Origin: DASYQD01 sp963846495
Lineage (GTDB): Bacteria; Acidobacteriota; Thermoanaerobaculia; Multivoradales; JAIOJS01
Reading direction: 5' to 3'
Length of the DNA stretch: 64,000 bases
Assembly: GCA_963846495.1 (NCBI GenBank)
Contig: CAWJWP010000030.1
Coordinates: 62,001-126,000 of the forward strand
Positions 8,508-17,240 of this stretch are shown one piece after another. The notes beneath the pieces are model-generated. The model ran no database searches. It was given only the letters and a program-made list of their open reading frames with translations, and had not been told where the DNA came from. Made by a program: the position numbers and the translations under genes. Within the stretch, counting starts at the first letter, position 1. Every line of letters begins with the position of its first letter.

Positions 8508-9872
8508 GTGCGCCTGGCCAACTTCTCTCGTCGGGTGATCCTCGGCTTGCTCGCCGCTGCCTCGACCGCCTCATTCGCCGCCGCGCAGACCGAAGAAGAG
8601 CCGGCGGCGCCAATCGAGGAAGCGACCGGCCCACGGCTCGAGTGGGGCGTCGAGGTCAAGGCCGCCTTCCGCGACAGCGAGGACTTCAGTTTTCCCTTCA
8701 ACTTCCGTTTCACGGACACGGCGCCGCCGCAGGCGCTCACCTTGCGCACCGTCGACCCGGGCGGCAACCTCGAGGTGCCGGCCGCGACGCTGTTCCTCGA
8801 CGCCAACTGGGGCGAGGCGCTGCTCGGCCACCTGAAGGTCGACGTCATCGACCTCTGGGACCGCAACCCGACCTCGACCGATCACAAAGTCGACGTCGAC
8901 GAGGCGTGGCTGCGCCTCGGCCGCGAGAGCGAGCCCGGGCGGCTGCCCGAGCGCTCCGGCGTCTATTTGAAGGTCGGCAAGATGCCGAAGTTCGAGCGGC
9001 AGGACGACCGTCACCTCGAAAGCTATGGCCTGGTGTCGACGGCCTTCAACCGTTTCGAGGACCTCGGCGTCGAGCTCGGCATCGACCTCGGCCGTTACGT
9101 CTACCTGAAGGGGACCTACACCCGCGGCAACCCGGTGTTCCTGCGCGATCCCAACGCCCTGGCCGGCGACAACGGCACCGAGGCCAGCCTCGCCACGCCA
9201 CCGCGCCCGGCGCTCAACAGCGGCGTGCCCATCATCTACGACGCCGAGGTCGAGGAGGCGGGCTCGGGCGGGCACGAAGAGACGGGGGCCGGCCTCGGCT
9301 TCCGCGTCTCCAACGAAGACGGCAGCCGCCGCGCCGAGCTGCTCGCCTTCGGCTACCAGCGCACCCTCGCGCCGCGCGTCGAGATGGAGGGCTCGCTCTA
9401 CGGCGGCGACCTCGACCTGCTCGACGTGCCCTTCGGCACCTTCCCGGGTTTCACCGATGACGAAAAGAAGGAGTCGGGCGCCAACCTCTGGCTCTACCTC
9501 GGCGGCCTCTCCTTCTTCGCCCAATACGTCGACCAGGAGATCGCCGGCCTCGGCCGCCAAGGCTACGAGGGCGAGATCGCCTGGCGCTTCGAGCTGCCGC
9601 TCTTCGCCTCCATCGGCGGGCAGCAGCTCTTCCCCTCGATCGCGCCGTCGTTCCGCTACTCCAAGCTCGATCCCGACTTCCTCAACCCGCCGCCGGGCCG
9701 GACGCCGGCGCCGAGCTTCGCCTGGGAGTGGGAGAAGACCGACGCCGGCATCCGCATCGGCATCGTGCCGGGGACGGACCTCACCATCGAGCAGGCGCAC
9801 AACCGCTTCCTGACCGCGCGCGGCTGGCGCACCAACGACGAGCTGCTGACGACGCTGCGCTGGCGGATGTAG
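8508..9872 (+). CDS. Outer-membrane porin-like beta-barrel protein
   Basis: A 454-residue exported protein that starts at GTG 8508 with a GGAGGGAA ribosome site. The signal peptide covers about residues 1-26 (FAAAQ). The rest alternates short polar/aromatic beta-strands (LKVDVIDLW, VYLKVGKMP, VELGIDLGRYVYLKGTYTRG) and ends in a Trp-Arg-Met C-terminus close to a barrel-closing strand. The KVGKMPKFERQ region resembles phosphate-selective (OprO/P-like) and alginate-type porins that present a plane of strands with VG.....E. The precise substrate cannot be told. It is convergent with the ankyrin gene, only 15 nt away. Confidence 0.75.
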   Translation: MRLANFSRRVILGLLAAASTASFAAAQTEEEPAAPIEEATGPRLEWGVEVKAAFRDSEDFSFPFNFRFTDTAPPQALTLRTVDPGGNLEVPAATLFLDANWGEALLGHLKVDVIDLWDRNPTSTDHKVDVDEAWLRLGRESEPGRLPERSGVYLKVGKMPKFERQDDRHLESYGLVSTAFNRFEDLGVELGIDLGRYVYLKGTYTRGNPVFLRDPNALAGDNGTEASLATPPRPALNSGVPIIYDAEVEEAGSGGHEETGAGLGFRVSNEDGSRRAELLAFGYQRTLAPRVEMEGSLYGGDLDLLDVPFGTFPGFTDDEKKESGANLWLYLGGLSFFAQYVDQEIAGLGRQGYEGEIAWRFELPLFASIGGQQLFPSIAPSFRYSKLDPDFLNPPPGRTPAPSFAWEWEKTDAGIRIGIVPGTDLTIEQAHNRFLTARGWRTNDELLTTLRWRM

Positions 9873-9887
9873 TCCGGATGAGCGCCG

Positions 9888-11321
9888 CTAGCGCAGCCCC
9901 GGCTCGCGCGCCTGCAGCCTTTCGATGTCCGATCGAATCTGACTCAGCTCACTCGCGACGTCGGGCCTCGCGCCACTGGCCGCACGGCGGTTGGCTTCCA
10001 TCTGGCGCAGGAGATCGAGCAGGCGGCGCGCCTCGGTTGCTTGCGCGGGGGTGCGGAAGGCAAGGCTGTACTTCGCCTCCTGCGCCTTGCGTTGCGCCGC
10101 GAGCTGCCGATACGCCACGTCGAGCTGCGCGGCCTCGGCGATCAGCCCTTCCTTGGCCACCGCGACAGTGAGCTGCGCAAGCTTCTTGGACATCGCGGCC
10201 AGCCGGGGCTGCTCGGCGGCGGCTGCCGCCTCGTCGAGCTGGCTCACCAGCTGCCGCCGTTCCGTCAGCAGGCGCTCGTAGCTCGCCAGCAACTCACGGC
10301 GCTGCGCCAGCTCGACGGCACTGCGCGCCGGCCTGCCGAGCTCGCTCTGGGTCTTCGAGGCAGCGGCCCAATTCGCTTCCAGCTTGGCTTTCCGCTCCAG
10401 CGCCGCCACCACCTCTTCGGCCTGCGCCACTCGACCTCGGGCGTCTTCGAGCGCCTTCGCCGACGCCTGCAGTCGTGCGGACTCGGCCGCGACGAGCCGG
10501 CTGCCCAGCTTCGCAAGCAGCCGCTCGATCTCGGCCACGCGCTCGTTGATCTCCCCCCACCGCGCGAGTTGTGCCTTGCTCGTGGACAGCGCCTCGCCGG
10601 TGGTGATCGAGCCGACGGCGGCCGAGCTCGACAACGACGCCGCTTCGTCCAGCAGCGTCCCCGCTTCGGCCTGCACAGCGGTGATGCGGCGCGCGGCCTC
10701 GGCCTCCAGCAAAGCGGTGATCCGCTTGTAGACGGCTCGCCGGCTGTCGCGCGCGTTGGTGAGCGGCGTCACGCCTTCGTTGTCGGTTGCCAAGAGGTCG
10801 GCGCCCGCGGAGAGGAGGAGCTGCACGATCTCCTCATGCGCCTCGTCGACGGCACGGACGAGCGGGGTCCCGCCGGGCGCGGGCGTCGTGGCGCGCAGCT
10901 CGGTATTGGCGTCCCTCGCCAACAGCTCTTTGACCACGGGCACGCGCTTGAACCAGGTGGCGATGAAAAGGGCTGTCTTGCCGTAGTTGTCCTGAAGATC
11001 GATGCTGGCGCCCTGGTCCAGCAGCAGCGTCACCGCTTGGGCATGCCCTCTCCAGGCGGCAATCATCAGCGCCGAGTTGCCCCGCTCGTCGACCGCATCG
11101 ACCGGCACGCCATCGGCGAGCAGCGCATGGATACGGGCGAGATCGCCCTTGGCCGCCGCGTGCCAGAGCGCTTCCTGCGGGGTCTTCGGCTCGGCGGGCA
11201 GGGCTCGGGCGAACAGCTGCTCCAGCGCGTCACGGAGCGGATCGCTCTGCGCTGCCAGGTGGGAGGGCAGCGCCGCCAGCAGCCCCGCCATCAGCCAACG
11301 ATGCAGTGCCCTTCGGCGCAT
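9888..11321 (-). CDS. Secreted ankyrin-repeat protein with long coiled coil
   Basis: A 477-residue protein. It has a signal peptide (about 1-24, HLAAQ), then four ankyrin repeats (about 48-190: EALWHAAAKGDLARIHALLADG, NSALMIAAWRGHAQAVTLLLDQGA, KTALFIATWFKR, TPLVRAVDEAHEEIVQLLLSAGA). A mostly helical coiled-coil region with regular heptads covers about 200-475. The role is probably protein binding in the periplasm or at the envelope; no enzyme motif was seen. Upstream on the same strand is a multi-pass membrane protein gene, 21 nt away, suggesting cotranscription. Confidence 0.83.
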   Translation of the reverse strand: MRRRALHRWLMAGLLAALPSHLAAQSDPLRDALEQLFARALPAEPKTPQEALWHAAAKGDLARIHALLADGVPVDAVDERGNSALMIAAWRGHAQAVTLLLDQGASIDLQDNYGKTALFIATWFKRVPVVKELLARDANTELRATTPAPGGTPLVRAVDEAHEEIVQLLLSAGADLLATDNEGVTPLTNARDSRRAVYKRITALLEAEAARRITAVQAEAGTLLDEAASLSSSAAVGSITTGEALSTSKAQLARWGEINERVAEIERLLAKLGSRLVAAESARLQASAKALEDARGRVAQAEEVVAALERKAKLEANWAAASKTQSELGRPARSAVELAQRRELLASYERLLTERRQLVSQLDEAAAAAEQPRLAAMSKKLAQLTVAVAKEGLIAEAAQLDVAYRQLAAQRKAQEAKYSLAFRTPAQATEARRLLDLLRQMEANRRAASGARPDVASELSQIRSDIERLQAREPGLR

Positions 11322-11342
11322 GGCTGCACCTCCCCGGGACGA

Positions 11343-12473
11343 TCACGCATGTGCGCCGCGAAAGGCTCCCGGCGCGGCCGCCTCGACACGCAGAGACGCA
11401 GGCAGCCGCTCGAGCTCTTCGTAGAACCAGCTGCCGAGCAGTGCCGCCGCCATCGCCAGCGGGAGCTGCGCCACGAACGCGAGATCGCGAGTGCCGACGC
11501 GGTCGGCCAGCAGCACCACGGCGGGCCAGGCCAGCGCCGCAAAGGGGTACACCGGCAGGTGCGTCAGCGAGCCCAGCCATCGCGCGCCCAAAGCGGCGAG
11601 CACGAAAGCGAACAGCATGACGGCGCACTCGCCGAGGTGAGCGTTGCCGTCGTTGAGCAGGAAGGCGGTCAGCAGGCCCGCCGGGAACTTGACGGCGAGC
11701 ACCATCAAGGGGCTCAGCACGCCCGCCCAGATGGCGTCCGCCGTCGTGCCGAGGTAGGCGACGGCGATCGTCAGCCCCAGGTACAGCGGCGCCAGCACGA
11801 GGTCGGTCATCACCACGTGGCCATACGAGAGACGGCCGATGACGGCGAGCGCCATGAGGAGCAGCAGATGGAGCCAAAGCGTGCGGCTCCAGGCGTACCC
11901 CGGGCTCGTCTCGGCCGTCGCGCGCAGTGGCGGCCGCCGCGGCGCTGCCGGCTGGCGAACCGCCTGGAACTGGAGCAACGTGCCCAGCGCGCAGGCGTAG
12001 AACCGCGCGAGCTTCGAGTGGTCGGCACGATTGACCGCCCGGATGGCCGGCTGCACGGTGGGCAGGAAGAGGTAGCTGGTGTGGAAGCGGACCGCCGCGA
12101 TCGGCGTCTGCAGCGCATAGAGGACGAGGAGCAACGCCAGCGGGTTCAGCCGGCCGAAGAGGATGAAAGCGAGCGCCAGGAGACCGATGCTGACCGAGGC
12201 GCGCCACGAGACCGACCGGATGTCCTCGAGCGCGACTGCCCGCTGCATTCGGCGGACGAACGGCCACCCGACGCGCTGCTCGAGAAGGCGGCGATCGGTG
12301 AGCACCATCCTCGTAGTGCCGAGAAGACCGCGAATCTCCACGCGGTCGCGCTCGACCTCCTCCGCTTCGAGCGTGGTGTACCACGGCTCGTCCCGGTGCT
12401 TGAGGAAGTTGTAGGTGAACGCCCAAAGCACGAAGAGGGCGACGAAAGGTAGCAGGACCAGGTACGTGAACAT
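11343..12473 (-). CDS. Multi-pass membrane protein of unknown function
   Basis: A 376-residue protein. An AGGAG site lies just before ATG 12473. The N-terminal membrane segment (about 1-20) is followed by a soluble stretch with LLGTTRMVLTDRRLLEQRV, which resembles the bacterial PH (bPH/YdbT-like) fold. Some eight further hydrophobic segments follow to about residue 350. No transporter or enzyme motif was recognised. It sits between the ankyrin gene (21 nt downstream) and another membrane-anchored unknown (23 nt upstream), so these three likely form one operon. Confidence 0.62.
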   Translation of the reverse strand: MFTYLVLLPFVALFVLWAFTYNFLKHRDEPWYTTLEAEEVERDRVEIRGLLGTTRMVLTDRRLLEQRVGWPFVRRMQRAVALEDIRSVSWRASVSIGLLALAFILFGRLNPLALLLVLYALQTPIAAVRFHTSYLFLPTVQPAIRAVNRADHSKLARFYACALGTLLQFQAVRQPAAPRRPPLRATAETSPGYAWSRTLWLHLLLLMALAVIGRLSYGHVVMTDLVLAPLYLGLTIAVAYLGTTADAIWAGVLSPLMVLAVKFPAGLLTAFLLNDGNAHLGECAVMLFAFVLAALGARWLGSLTHLPVYPFAALAWPAVVLLADRVGTRDLAFVAQLPLAMAAALLGSWFYEELERLPASLRVEAAAPGAFRGAHA

Positions 12474-12496
12474 GGAGCTCCTCTTTGGTCGCAGGG

Positions 12497-13477
12497 CTAC
12501 GGGGCGAGCGCCGCCGTCAGCTCGTCCGATGTGCTCTGGATCTGCCAATGGCCGGCCCACTTGACGGGATCGAGACGGAAACGAACGACACCGGAGTTGA
12601 TGACCATGGCGATGTCGCAGCTGGCCACCGACGGCCAGAGAATCGAACCGGCGTCGGTCTGGGCATATCGACAATCGGCCCGGCTCGGCGGCTGCGTCGT
12701 CACCGCGGCGAGGAGCTCCTTGGCGAGCTGGGCGCCGTGGGCTCGGGCAAAGGTGGTCAGATCGGCCACCGTCGGCCGCGGGAAGCGCGACACCATGCGG
12801 CGGTCTTCTTCGGGCAGCAGCGGCAGTCCCACCTTGTCGAAGAAAGCGAGCTTGGCCGCCGTGTCCTCGCTCGACAACGCCTCGGCGGACCCCAACACGG
12901 CACGATCGGCCGCTGGCAGCAGGTCCCAACTCTGCCGTTCGACGAAGGTGCTCCTGCCCTCCCGGGTGCCGAACGCCGCGAGGTCGCCGACGGCCTTGCG
13001 GTCCGGCTCGGGGAGCGCCTGCAGGCCAGCGGAGGTGACATAGCGGTCGTAGGCATTGCTGTCGATCAACCGCATCCGCTCGTCAACGCTCAGCTGCGCG
13101 AACCGCGACGTCCCGAGCTCGTGCACTCGCTGCCGCAGGCGCTCGTACTCCTGCGCGGCGAGAAGACCGGCCTTCTGTCGATAGCGATGCCATTGCGGGC
13201 CCGCCAGCTCGGGCATCACCTCCTGATAGATGTAACGGGCACGCTCGTAGTGGTGCCTCGACAGGCTCTCCAGGAGGCGTTGAAAGAAAGCGGGCGTCGA
13301 AGCCGCCTCGATCGCGGCAACGTCGCGAGACGCGAGGCTGTTGGCGAAGTGCTCCGTGGCGCTGCGGGCGGTGCCGAGAGGCATGCTGGCGCGCAGCACC
13401 AGAAGGAGAATGGCGGCGGCGACGAGGATGGCGGCCATCGCCACCACCACTCCTCGGGGACTGGACGACCTGCTCAT
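12497..13477 (-). CDS. Membrane-anchored protein of unknown function
   Basis: A 326-residue protein with one N-terminal membrane segment (about residues 9-32) and a helical exterior domain. ATG 13477 is chosen because AGAGGAGGG lies 6-8 nt before it; the open frame continues upstream but without a ribosome site. Motifs such as VDERMRLIDSNAYDRYVTSAG and LPEPDRKAVGDLAAFGTREG repeat a DR(K/M)...L pattern. They are not recognised as a known family. It is the first gene of a three-gene minus-strand set with the membrane protein and the ankyrin protein. Confidence 0.58.
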   Translation of the reverse strand: MSRSSSPRGVVVAMAAILVAAAILLLVLRASMPLGTARSATEHFANSLASRDVAAIEAASTPAFFQRLLESLSRHHYERARYIYQEVMPELAGPQWHRYRQKAGLLAAQEYERLRQRVHELGTSRFAQLSVDERMRLIDSNAYDRYVTSAGLQALPEPDRKAVGDLAAFGTREGRSTFVERQSWDLLPAADRAVLGSAEALSSEDTAAKLAFFDKVGLPLLPEEDRRMVSRFPRPTVADLTTFARAHGAQLAKELLAAVTTQPPSRADCRYAQTDAGSILWPSVASCDIAMVINSGVVRFRLDPVKWAGHWQIQSTSDELTAALAP

Positions 13478-13657
13478 CGCAACCCTCCTCTGAACGCGAT
13501 CACGGCACCCATCACACAGACACTTGTCTGGACCGTCAGGGGGTTGCCGAGCCCGAAACGCATGGCCTGGAGCCCGGAGAAGCTCGTGGATGACCCGTCG
13601 AGCTGTGACCGATCGCTCTTCCAACGGCTGCACTGACCTGCTAGGGTTTTTGGAATC

Positions 13658-15112
13658 ATGTCTCTACAACGGTGTGCCACGGCCGTGGTCGTCAGCTTGG
13701 TCTTCATCTTCGCCGTTGATGCACGCGCCGCTGTGGCGCCGTCGGTGGTCGTCGCGGTGGACACCAGCCGCTCGCTCGATGGGGCGACGCTCGCCTCGAT
13801 CGGCGAGACCGCTTCGGCTGCGCTCGGGCAGCTGCCGGCGCCGACGGTCGTCGGCGTGCTCGCCTTCGACGACGCACCGCGCTGGGTGCTGCGCGCCGGC
13901 TCGCCCGCCGAGGCAACGGCAGCGCTCGGCTCGCTGCGGCCGGCGGGCAACTTCACGCTGCTCGACGACGCGCTCTTCACCGCCGCGCGCGAGCTCTCTC
14001 GCGGCGGCGTCGTGCTGCTGCTCACCGACGGCCGCGACGAGAACTCGGCGACGACCGTCGAGGACGTCGCCCGCGCCTGCGAGGCACGCGGCATCCGCGT
14101 CGTCGGCGTCGGCGCCGGCAAGCGGCTCGACGAGCGGCGCATGCGACGGCTGGCGCTCCTCACCGGCGGCAGCTACGTCGGGCCGCTCGCCTCGGTGAAA
14201 TCGGGCGCGGTCGGCGCGGCGCTGGTCGAGGCGCTGAGCGCCCCGGTGGAAGCGGCCGTCGAGCGGCCCGCCGAAGCGGCGCCGGCCGGCGGCGCGGCAG
14301 CTGCGGACGCGACGGCGTCCAGAGCGGTAAGGGGCAACGCGACCGACGGCGCGAGGCCCAACGTGCCCGCCGACGATCGCGGCGCGCGCACCGGCAACGT
14401 GCCGGCGGCGCTGCGCACTGGCGGCGAAGCCTCCGGTGACGCGCCGATCACCGCTGCCGCCGCGGCAGCGCTACCGGCAACGACGGTGTCGACCGCCGCC
14501 AGGTGGTGGTGGCTGGCCCTGCCGCTCGCCGTCGTCGCCATCGCCGTGCCCGTCGCTCTCGCCCGCAACCGTGCGCGCCACCGCACGACGGTTTGCAAGC
14601 GCTGCGGCCACGAAGGCCCGGCCGGAGACGATTGCCCGCGATGCGCCGCCGCCGACGCCGAGCTGGCGCTGCAGGAGCGGCTGCGCAACCGCGAGATGAC
14701 GCGGCTCGAGGACACCTCCGAGCTGCGCCTCGACGCCGTCGACGAGCTCATCACCGGCAGCATCGACCTCGACGCCATCGAGAAGACGCGGGTGATCGCC
14801 GACCAGAGCATGCTGATGGTGCGCGAGCCCGGCGAGTCGCAGCGCTCGTTCCTGCTGCGCAGCGACGGCGCCTTCGCGGTGGGGCGCGACCCGCGCACCA
14901 ACACCCTGGCGATGCGCGACCCGGCGCTCTCGGCGCACCACTTCAAGGTGGTGCCCGACAACGGCTACTACTACCTCGTCGACCTCGACTCGACCAACGG
15001 CACCTACCTCAACCGCCGCCGCGTGCGCGCGTCGAAGCTCACCTCGGGCGACGTCATCCAGGCCGGGCAAGTGGAGCTCGAGTTCCGCTCCTTCCTCGGC
15101 CAGGTCGCCTGA
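13658..15112 (+). CDS. VWA-FHA membrane protein
   Basis: A 484-residue protein. The signal peptide is about 1-25. A von Willebrand factor A domain (about 28-200) has an intact metal-ion (MIDAS) DTSRS motif and VVLLLTDGRDEN. An Ala/Asp/Gly-rich linker (about 205-280) leads to one membrane segment (about 287-305). A zinc ribbon (CKRCG...CPRC, about 312-330) follows, then a C-terminal FHA domain (about 395-480: FAVGRDPRTN, SAHHFKV, STNGTYLN). FHA domains bind phosphothreonine, so this may link an outside VWA domain to a cytoplasmic Thr-kinase signal. A sensor kinase is encoded at 3668-6331. The downstream LuxC-like gene starts 15 nt later. Confidence 0.85.
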   Translation: MSLQRCATAVVVSLVFIFAVDARAAVAPSVVVAVDTSRSLDGATLASIGETASAALGQLPAPTVVGVLAFDDAPRWVLRAGSPAEATAALGSLRPAGNFTLLDDALFTAARELSRGGVVLLLTDGRDENSATTVEDVARACEARGIRVVGVGAGKRLDERRMRRLALLTGGSYVGPLASVKSGAVGAALVEALSAPVEAAVERPAEAAPAGGAAAADATASRAVRGNATDGARPNVPADDRGARTGNVPAALRTGGEASGDAPITAAAAAALPATTVSTAARWWWLALPLAVVAIAVPVALARNRARHRTTVCKRCGHEGPAGDDCPRCAAADAELALQERLRNREMTRLEDTSELRLDAVDELITGSIDLDAIEKTRVIADQSMLMVREPGESQRSFLLRSDGAFAVGRDPRTNTLAMRDPALSAHHFKVVPDNGYYYLVDLDSTNGTYLNRRRVRASKLTSGDVIQAGQVELEFRSFLGQVA

Positions 15113-15127
15113 GGTCGCGGGACCGCA

Positions 15128-16393
15128 GTGAGCGCTGGCGCGGCAACGAGCGCGCCGCGAATAGCGCCGATCGATGCGCCGGCGCTCGCCCGCCTGATGG
15201 AGCGCCTCGCCGGCGGCGGCGCGGCGGCGCTCGCGTCGCTCGACGACGAAACGCTGCTCGCCGCGTGGGGCGACACGGTCGAGGCGTTCCTCGATCCTGA
15301 GTCGCGCGAGCGACGAGCGATCGAAGCCGAGCTGGTCGAGCTCACTGGTCTCTCTCCGGCAGGGCTGAGAGCAGGGCTCGCGGCAGTGCTCGGCGGCGTG
15401 CTGAGGATGCCGCACGCCGAGGTGCTCTTCGCGCGCGCCGCCTCGATGCGCGGCGGCAGCAGCGACGAGGCGCGGACGCCGGCCCTGGCCGTGCTCGCCG
15501 GCAACCTGCCAGGACTCGCCGTGCAGCCGCTGCTGCCGGCGCTCGCGCTGCGTCGTCCGCTGCTGCTCAAGTCCGCCTCCGCCGAGCCGCTCTTCGCGCC
15601 GGCCTTCGTCAACGCGCTCGTGACGCGAGTGCCGGCGCTCGCCGACGCCATCGCCGCCGTCACCTGGCCGGGCGGCGACGAAGAGCTGGAAGCGCCCGTG
15701 CTTGCCGCCGTCGGCAAGGTGCTCGCCTACGGCGACCGCGCCTCGATCACCGACCTGCAACGCCGCGCACCCGGCAAGGTCGTCGACTACGGCCCCAAGC
15801 TCTCCTTCGCCGTGATCAGCGCCGACGCAGATCTCGAATCAGCCGCTGCCGGCATCGCGCGCGACGTAGCGCTCTTCGACCAGCGCGGCTGTCTCTCAGT
15901 GCAAGCGGCGTTCGTCGAAGGCGACGACGCACGCGCCCGAGACTTCGCCACAGCGTTGGCAGCGGCGCTCGCATCGATCGCCATCGAGCTACCGCCAGGC
16001 CGCATCGACGCGCCGCACGCGTCGCTCGTTCAACAACTGCGCGGCGAGGCCGAGCTGCGCGGCGCGCTCCCTACTCGCTCGCCGCTGGCAACAGGCACCG
16101 TCATCGTGGAATCGCCAGACGCCCCACTCGCGCCCTCACCCGGCCTCCGCACGGTGCGCGTCTACCCCCTCGCCTCGCTCGCCGATCTCCCACCGCGCCT
16201 CGATGGCTGGCAGCCGCTGCTGCAAGGAGCAGCGCTCGCCGGCGCCGCCGCGTGGCAGCTCGTCCCGACTCTCGCCACGTTGGGCGTCTCACGCTGCGCC
16301 GCGCCCGGCGAGCTGCAAACGCCCGATGCTTCCTGGCACAACGGCGGCCACGATCCACTCGGGGCGCTCGCCGAAAAGCGCCAGTCTGCCTGA
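15128..16393 (+). CDS. LuxC-like acyl-CoA/acyl-protein reductase
   Basis: A 421-residue member of the LuxC (acyl-CoA reductase) family, an aldehyde-dehydrogenase-like fold that reduces an activated fatty acyl group to an aldehyde with NADPH. Evidence is LAGNLPGLAVQPLLPALALRRPLLLKSA in the nucleotide-binding half and FDQRGCLSVQ, which holds the expected catalytic Cys (about residue 258). It follows the VWA-FHA gene by 15 nt. A LuxE-like protein is encoded about 7 kb away, but no luciferase or LuxD was found. A lipid-aldehyde role is therefore more likely than light production. The start GTG at 15128 is the furthest upstream that is plausible. Confidence 0.85.
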   Translation: MSAGAATSAPRIAPIDAPALARLMERLAGGGAAALASLDDETLLAAWGDTVEAFLDPESRERRAIEAELVELTGLSPAGLRAGLAAVLGGVLRMPHAEVLFARAASMRGGSSDEARTPALAVLAGNLPGLAVQPLLPALALRRPLLLKSASAEPLFAPAFVNALVTRVPALADAIAAVTWPGGDEELEAPVLAAVGKVLAYGDRASITDLQRRAPGKVVDYGPKLSFAVISADADLESAAAGIARDVALFDQRGCLSVQAAFVEGDDARARDFATALAAALASIAIELPPGRIDAPHASLVQQLRGEAELRGALPTRSPLATGTVIVESPDAPLAPSPGLRTVRVYPLASLADLPPRLDGWQPLLQGAALAGAAAWQLVPTLATLGVSRCAAPGELQTPDASWHNGGHDPLGALAEKRQSA

Positions 16394-16409
16394 TCGCCGC
16401 GGCGGACCT

Positions 16410-17240
16410 TTAGCGGCTCGCCTTCGCTTTCCCGTCCAAGATCTTCTTGATCGCCAGCTCCGGAATGCTCCAGTCGCCGCCGGCGATGCGGCCGATTTCC
16501 TGGTTGCCGCGGTAGACGACGCCGGTGGGGACGCCGTCGATGCGCATGCGCTTGGCTTCGGGCTCGTTGCCGAACTGGGTCGGCAGGCCGTAGAACTCGA
16601 AGCGCACCGGCGAGCCGGCGAGGGCGTCGGCGACGCGCAGCACGCGCGGCACCATCTGGCTGCAGTGCGGGCACCAGTTGCCGAAAAAGACGCGCACGCG
16701 CACCGGCTGCTTGGTCTCGCGCAGCGAGCGCACGAGGGCCGGCGACGGGTTGTACTGGCGGGCGCGGAAGGCGTAGGCGACGTCGTGCGCGAGCAGGTCC
16801 TTGCCCGGGTGGAGGCCGAGCAGGTACGGCTTCTCCTTGAGCCGCGCCGGCTTGCCCTCGACGGTGAAGACGAGCTCGACGCCTTCCACGGTGAAGCCGC
16901 TCTCGCGCACCGGCTTGGCGTCGGCGAGCAGGAACGCGCGGCCGTCGGGGTTGACCACCACCTTCGCGGCGTCGACCCGCTTCACCGCCTGCTCGCGCGG
17001 CAGCAGCAGCAGCGGCGAGCGCAGGCCGGGGCCGATCATCAGCACCGCCGCGCCGGCGCGCTGGGAGCGGTACATCTTCACCTGCGGCAGCGGCGCGCCG
17101 CCGACGTGCAGCACGTACTCGCCGAGCGGCTCGAAGTCGCGCAGCACCGGGTCGGGGGGGATCATCTGCGCGCCCGCCGGCAGCAGCGGCAGGAGGAAGG
17201 CGAAGGCGAGCGCGGCAATCGTCACGGTACGAGCTTTCAT
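16410..17240 (-). CDS. Secreted thioredoxin-fold protein (CPHC)
   Basis: A 276-residue exported protein with a signal peptide (about 1-25, PAGAQ), a first domain (about 30-165) that may bind a partner, and a thioredoxin-like domain (about 170-270). The active site is FFGNWCPHCSQM and the cis-Pro region is IDGVPTGVVY. CPHC is the DsbA-type redox motif, so it probably handles disulfides in the periplasm. Its ATG overlaps the stop of the MauE/DoxX-like gene by 4 nt (ATGA), which indicates tight coupling. The pair resembles the MauE-MauD arrangement that matures multi-disulfide enzymes. Confidence 0.83.
   Translation of the reverse strand: MKARTVTIAALAFAFLLPLLPAGAQMIPPDPVLRDFEPLGEYVLHVGGAPLPQVKMYRSQRAGAAVLMIGPGLRSPLLLLPREQAVKRVDAAKVVVNPDGRAFLLADAKPVRESGFTVEGVELVFTVEGKPARLKEKPYLLGLHPGKDLLAHDVAYAFRARQYNPSPALVRSLRETKQPVRVRVFFGNWCPHCSQMVPRVLRVADALAGSPVRFEFYGLPTQFGNEPEAKRMRIDGVPTGVVYRGNQEIGRIAGGDWSIPELAIKKILDGKAKASR

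Noticed and set aside
7064..8866. Upstream extension of the cupredoxin-like minus-strand frame (843 codons in all)
   Set aside because: The extension crosses the LuxE-like gene and the palindromic repeat. The signal peptide begins at 7063, so the true start is there.
7196..16393. A bioluminescence operon
   Set aside because: LuxC- and LuxE-like genes are present, but there are no luciferase subunits and the genes are not adjacent.
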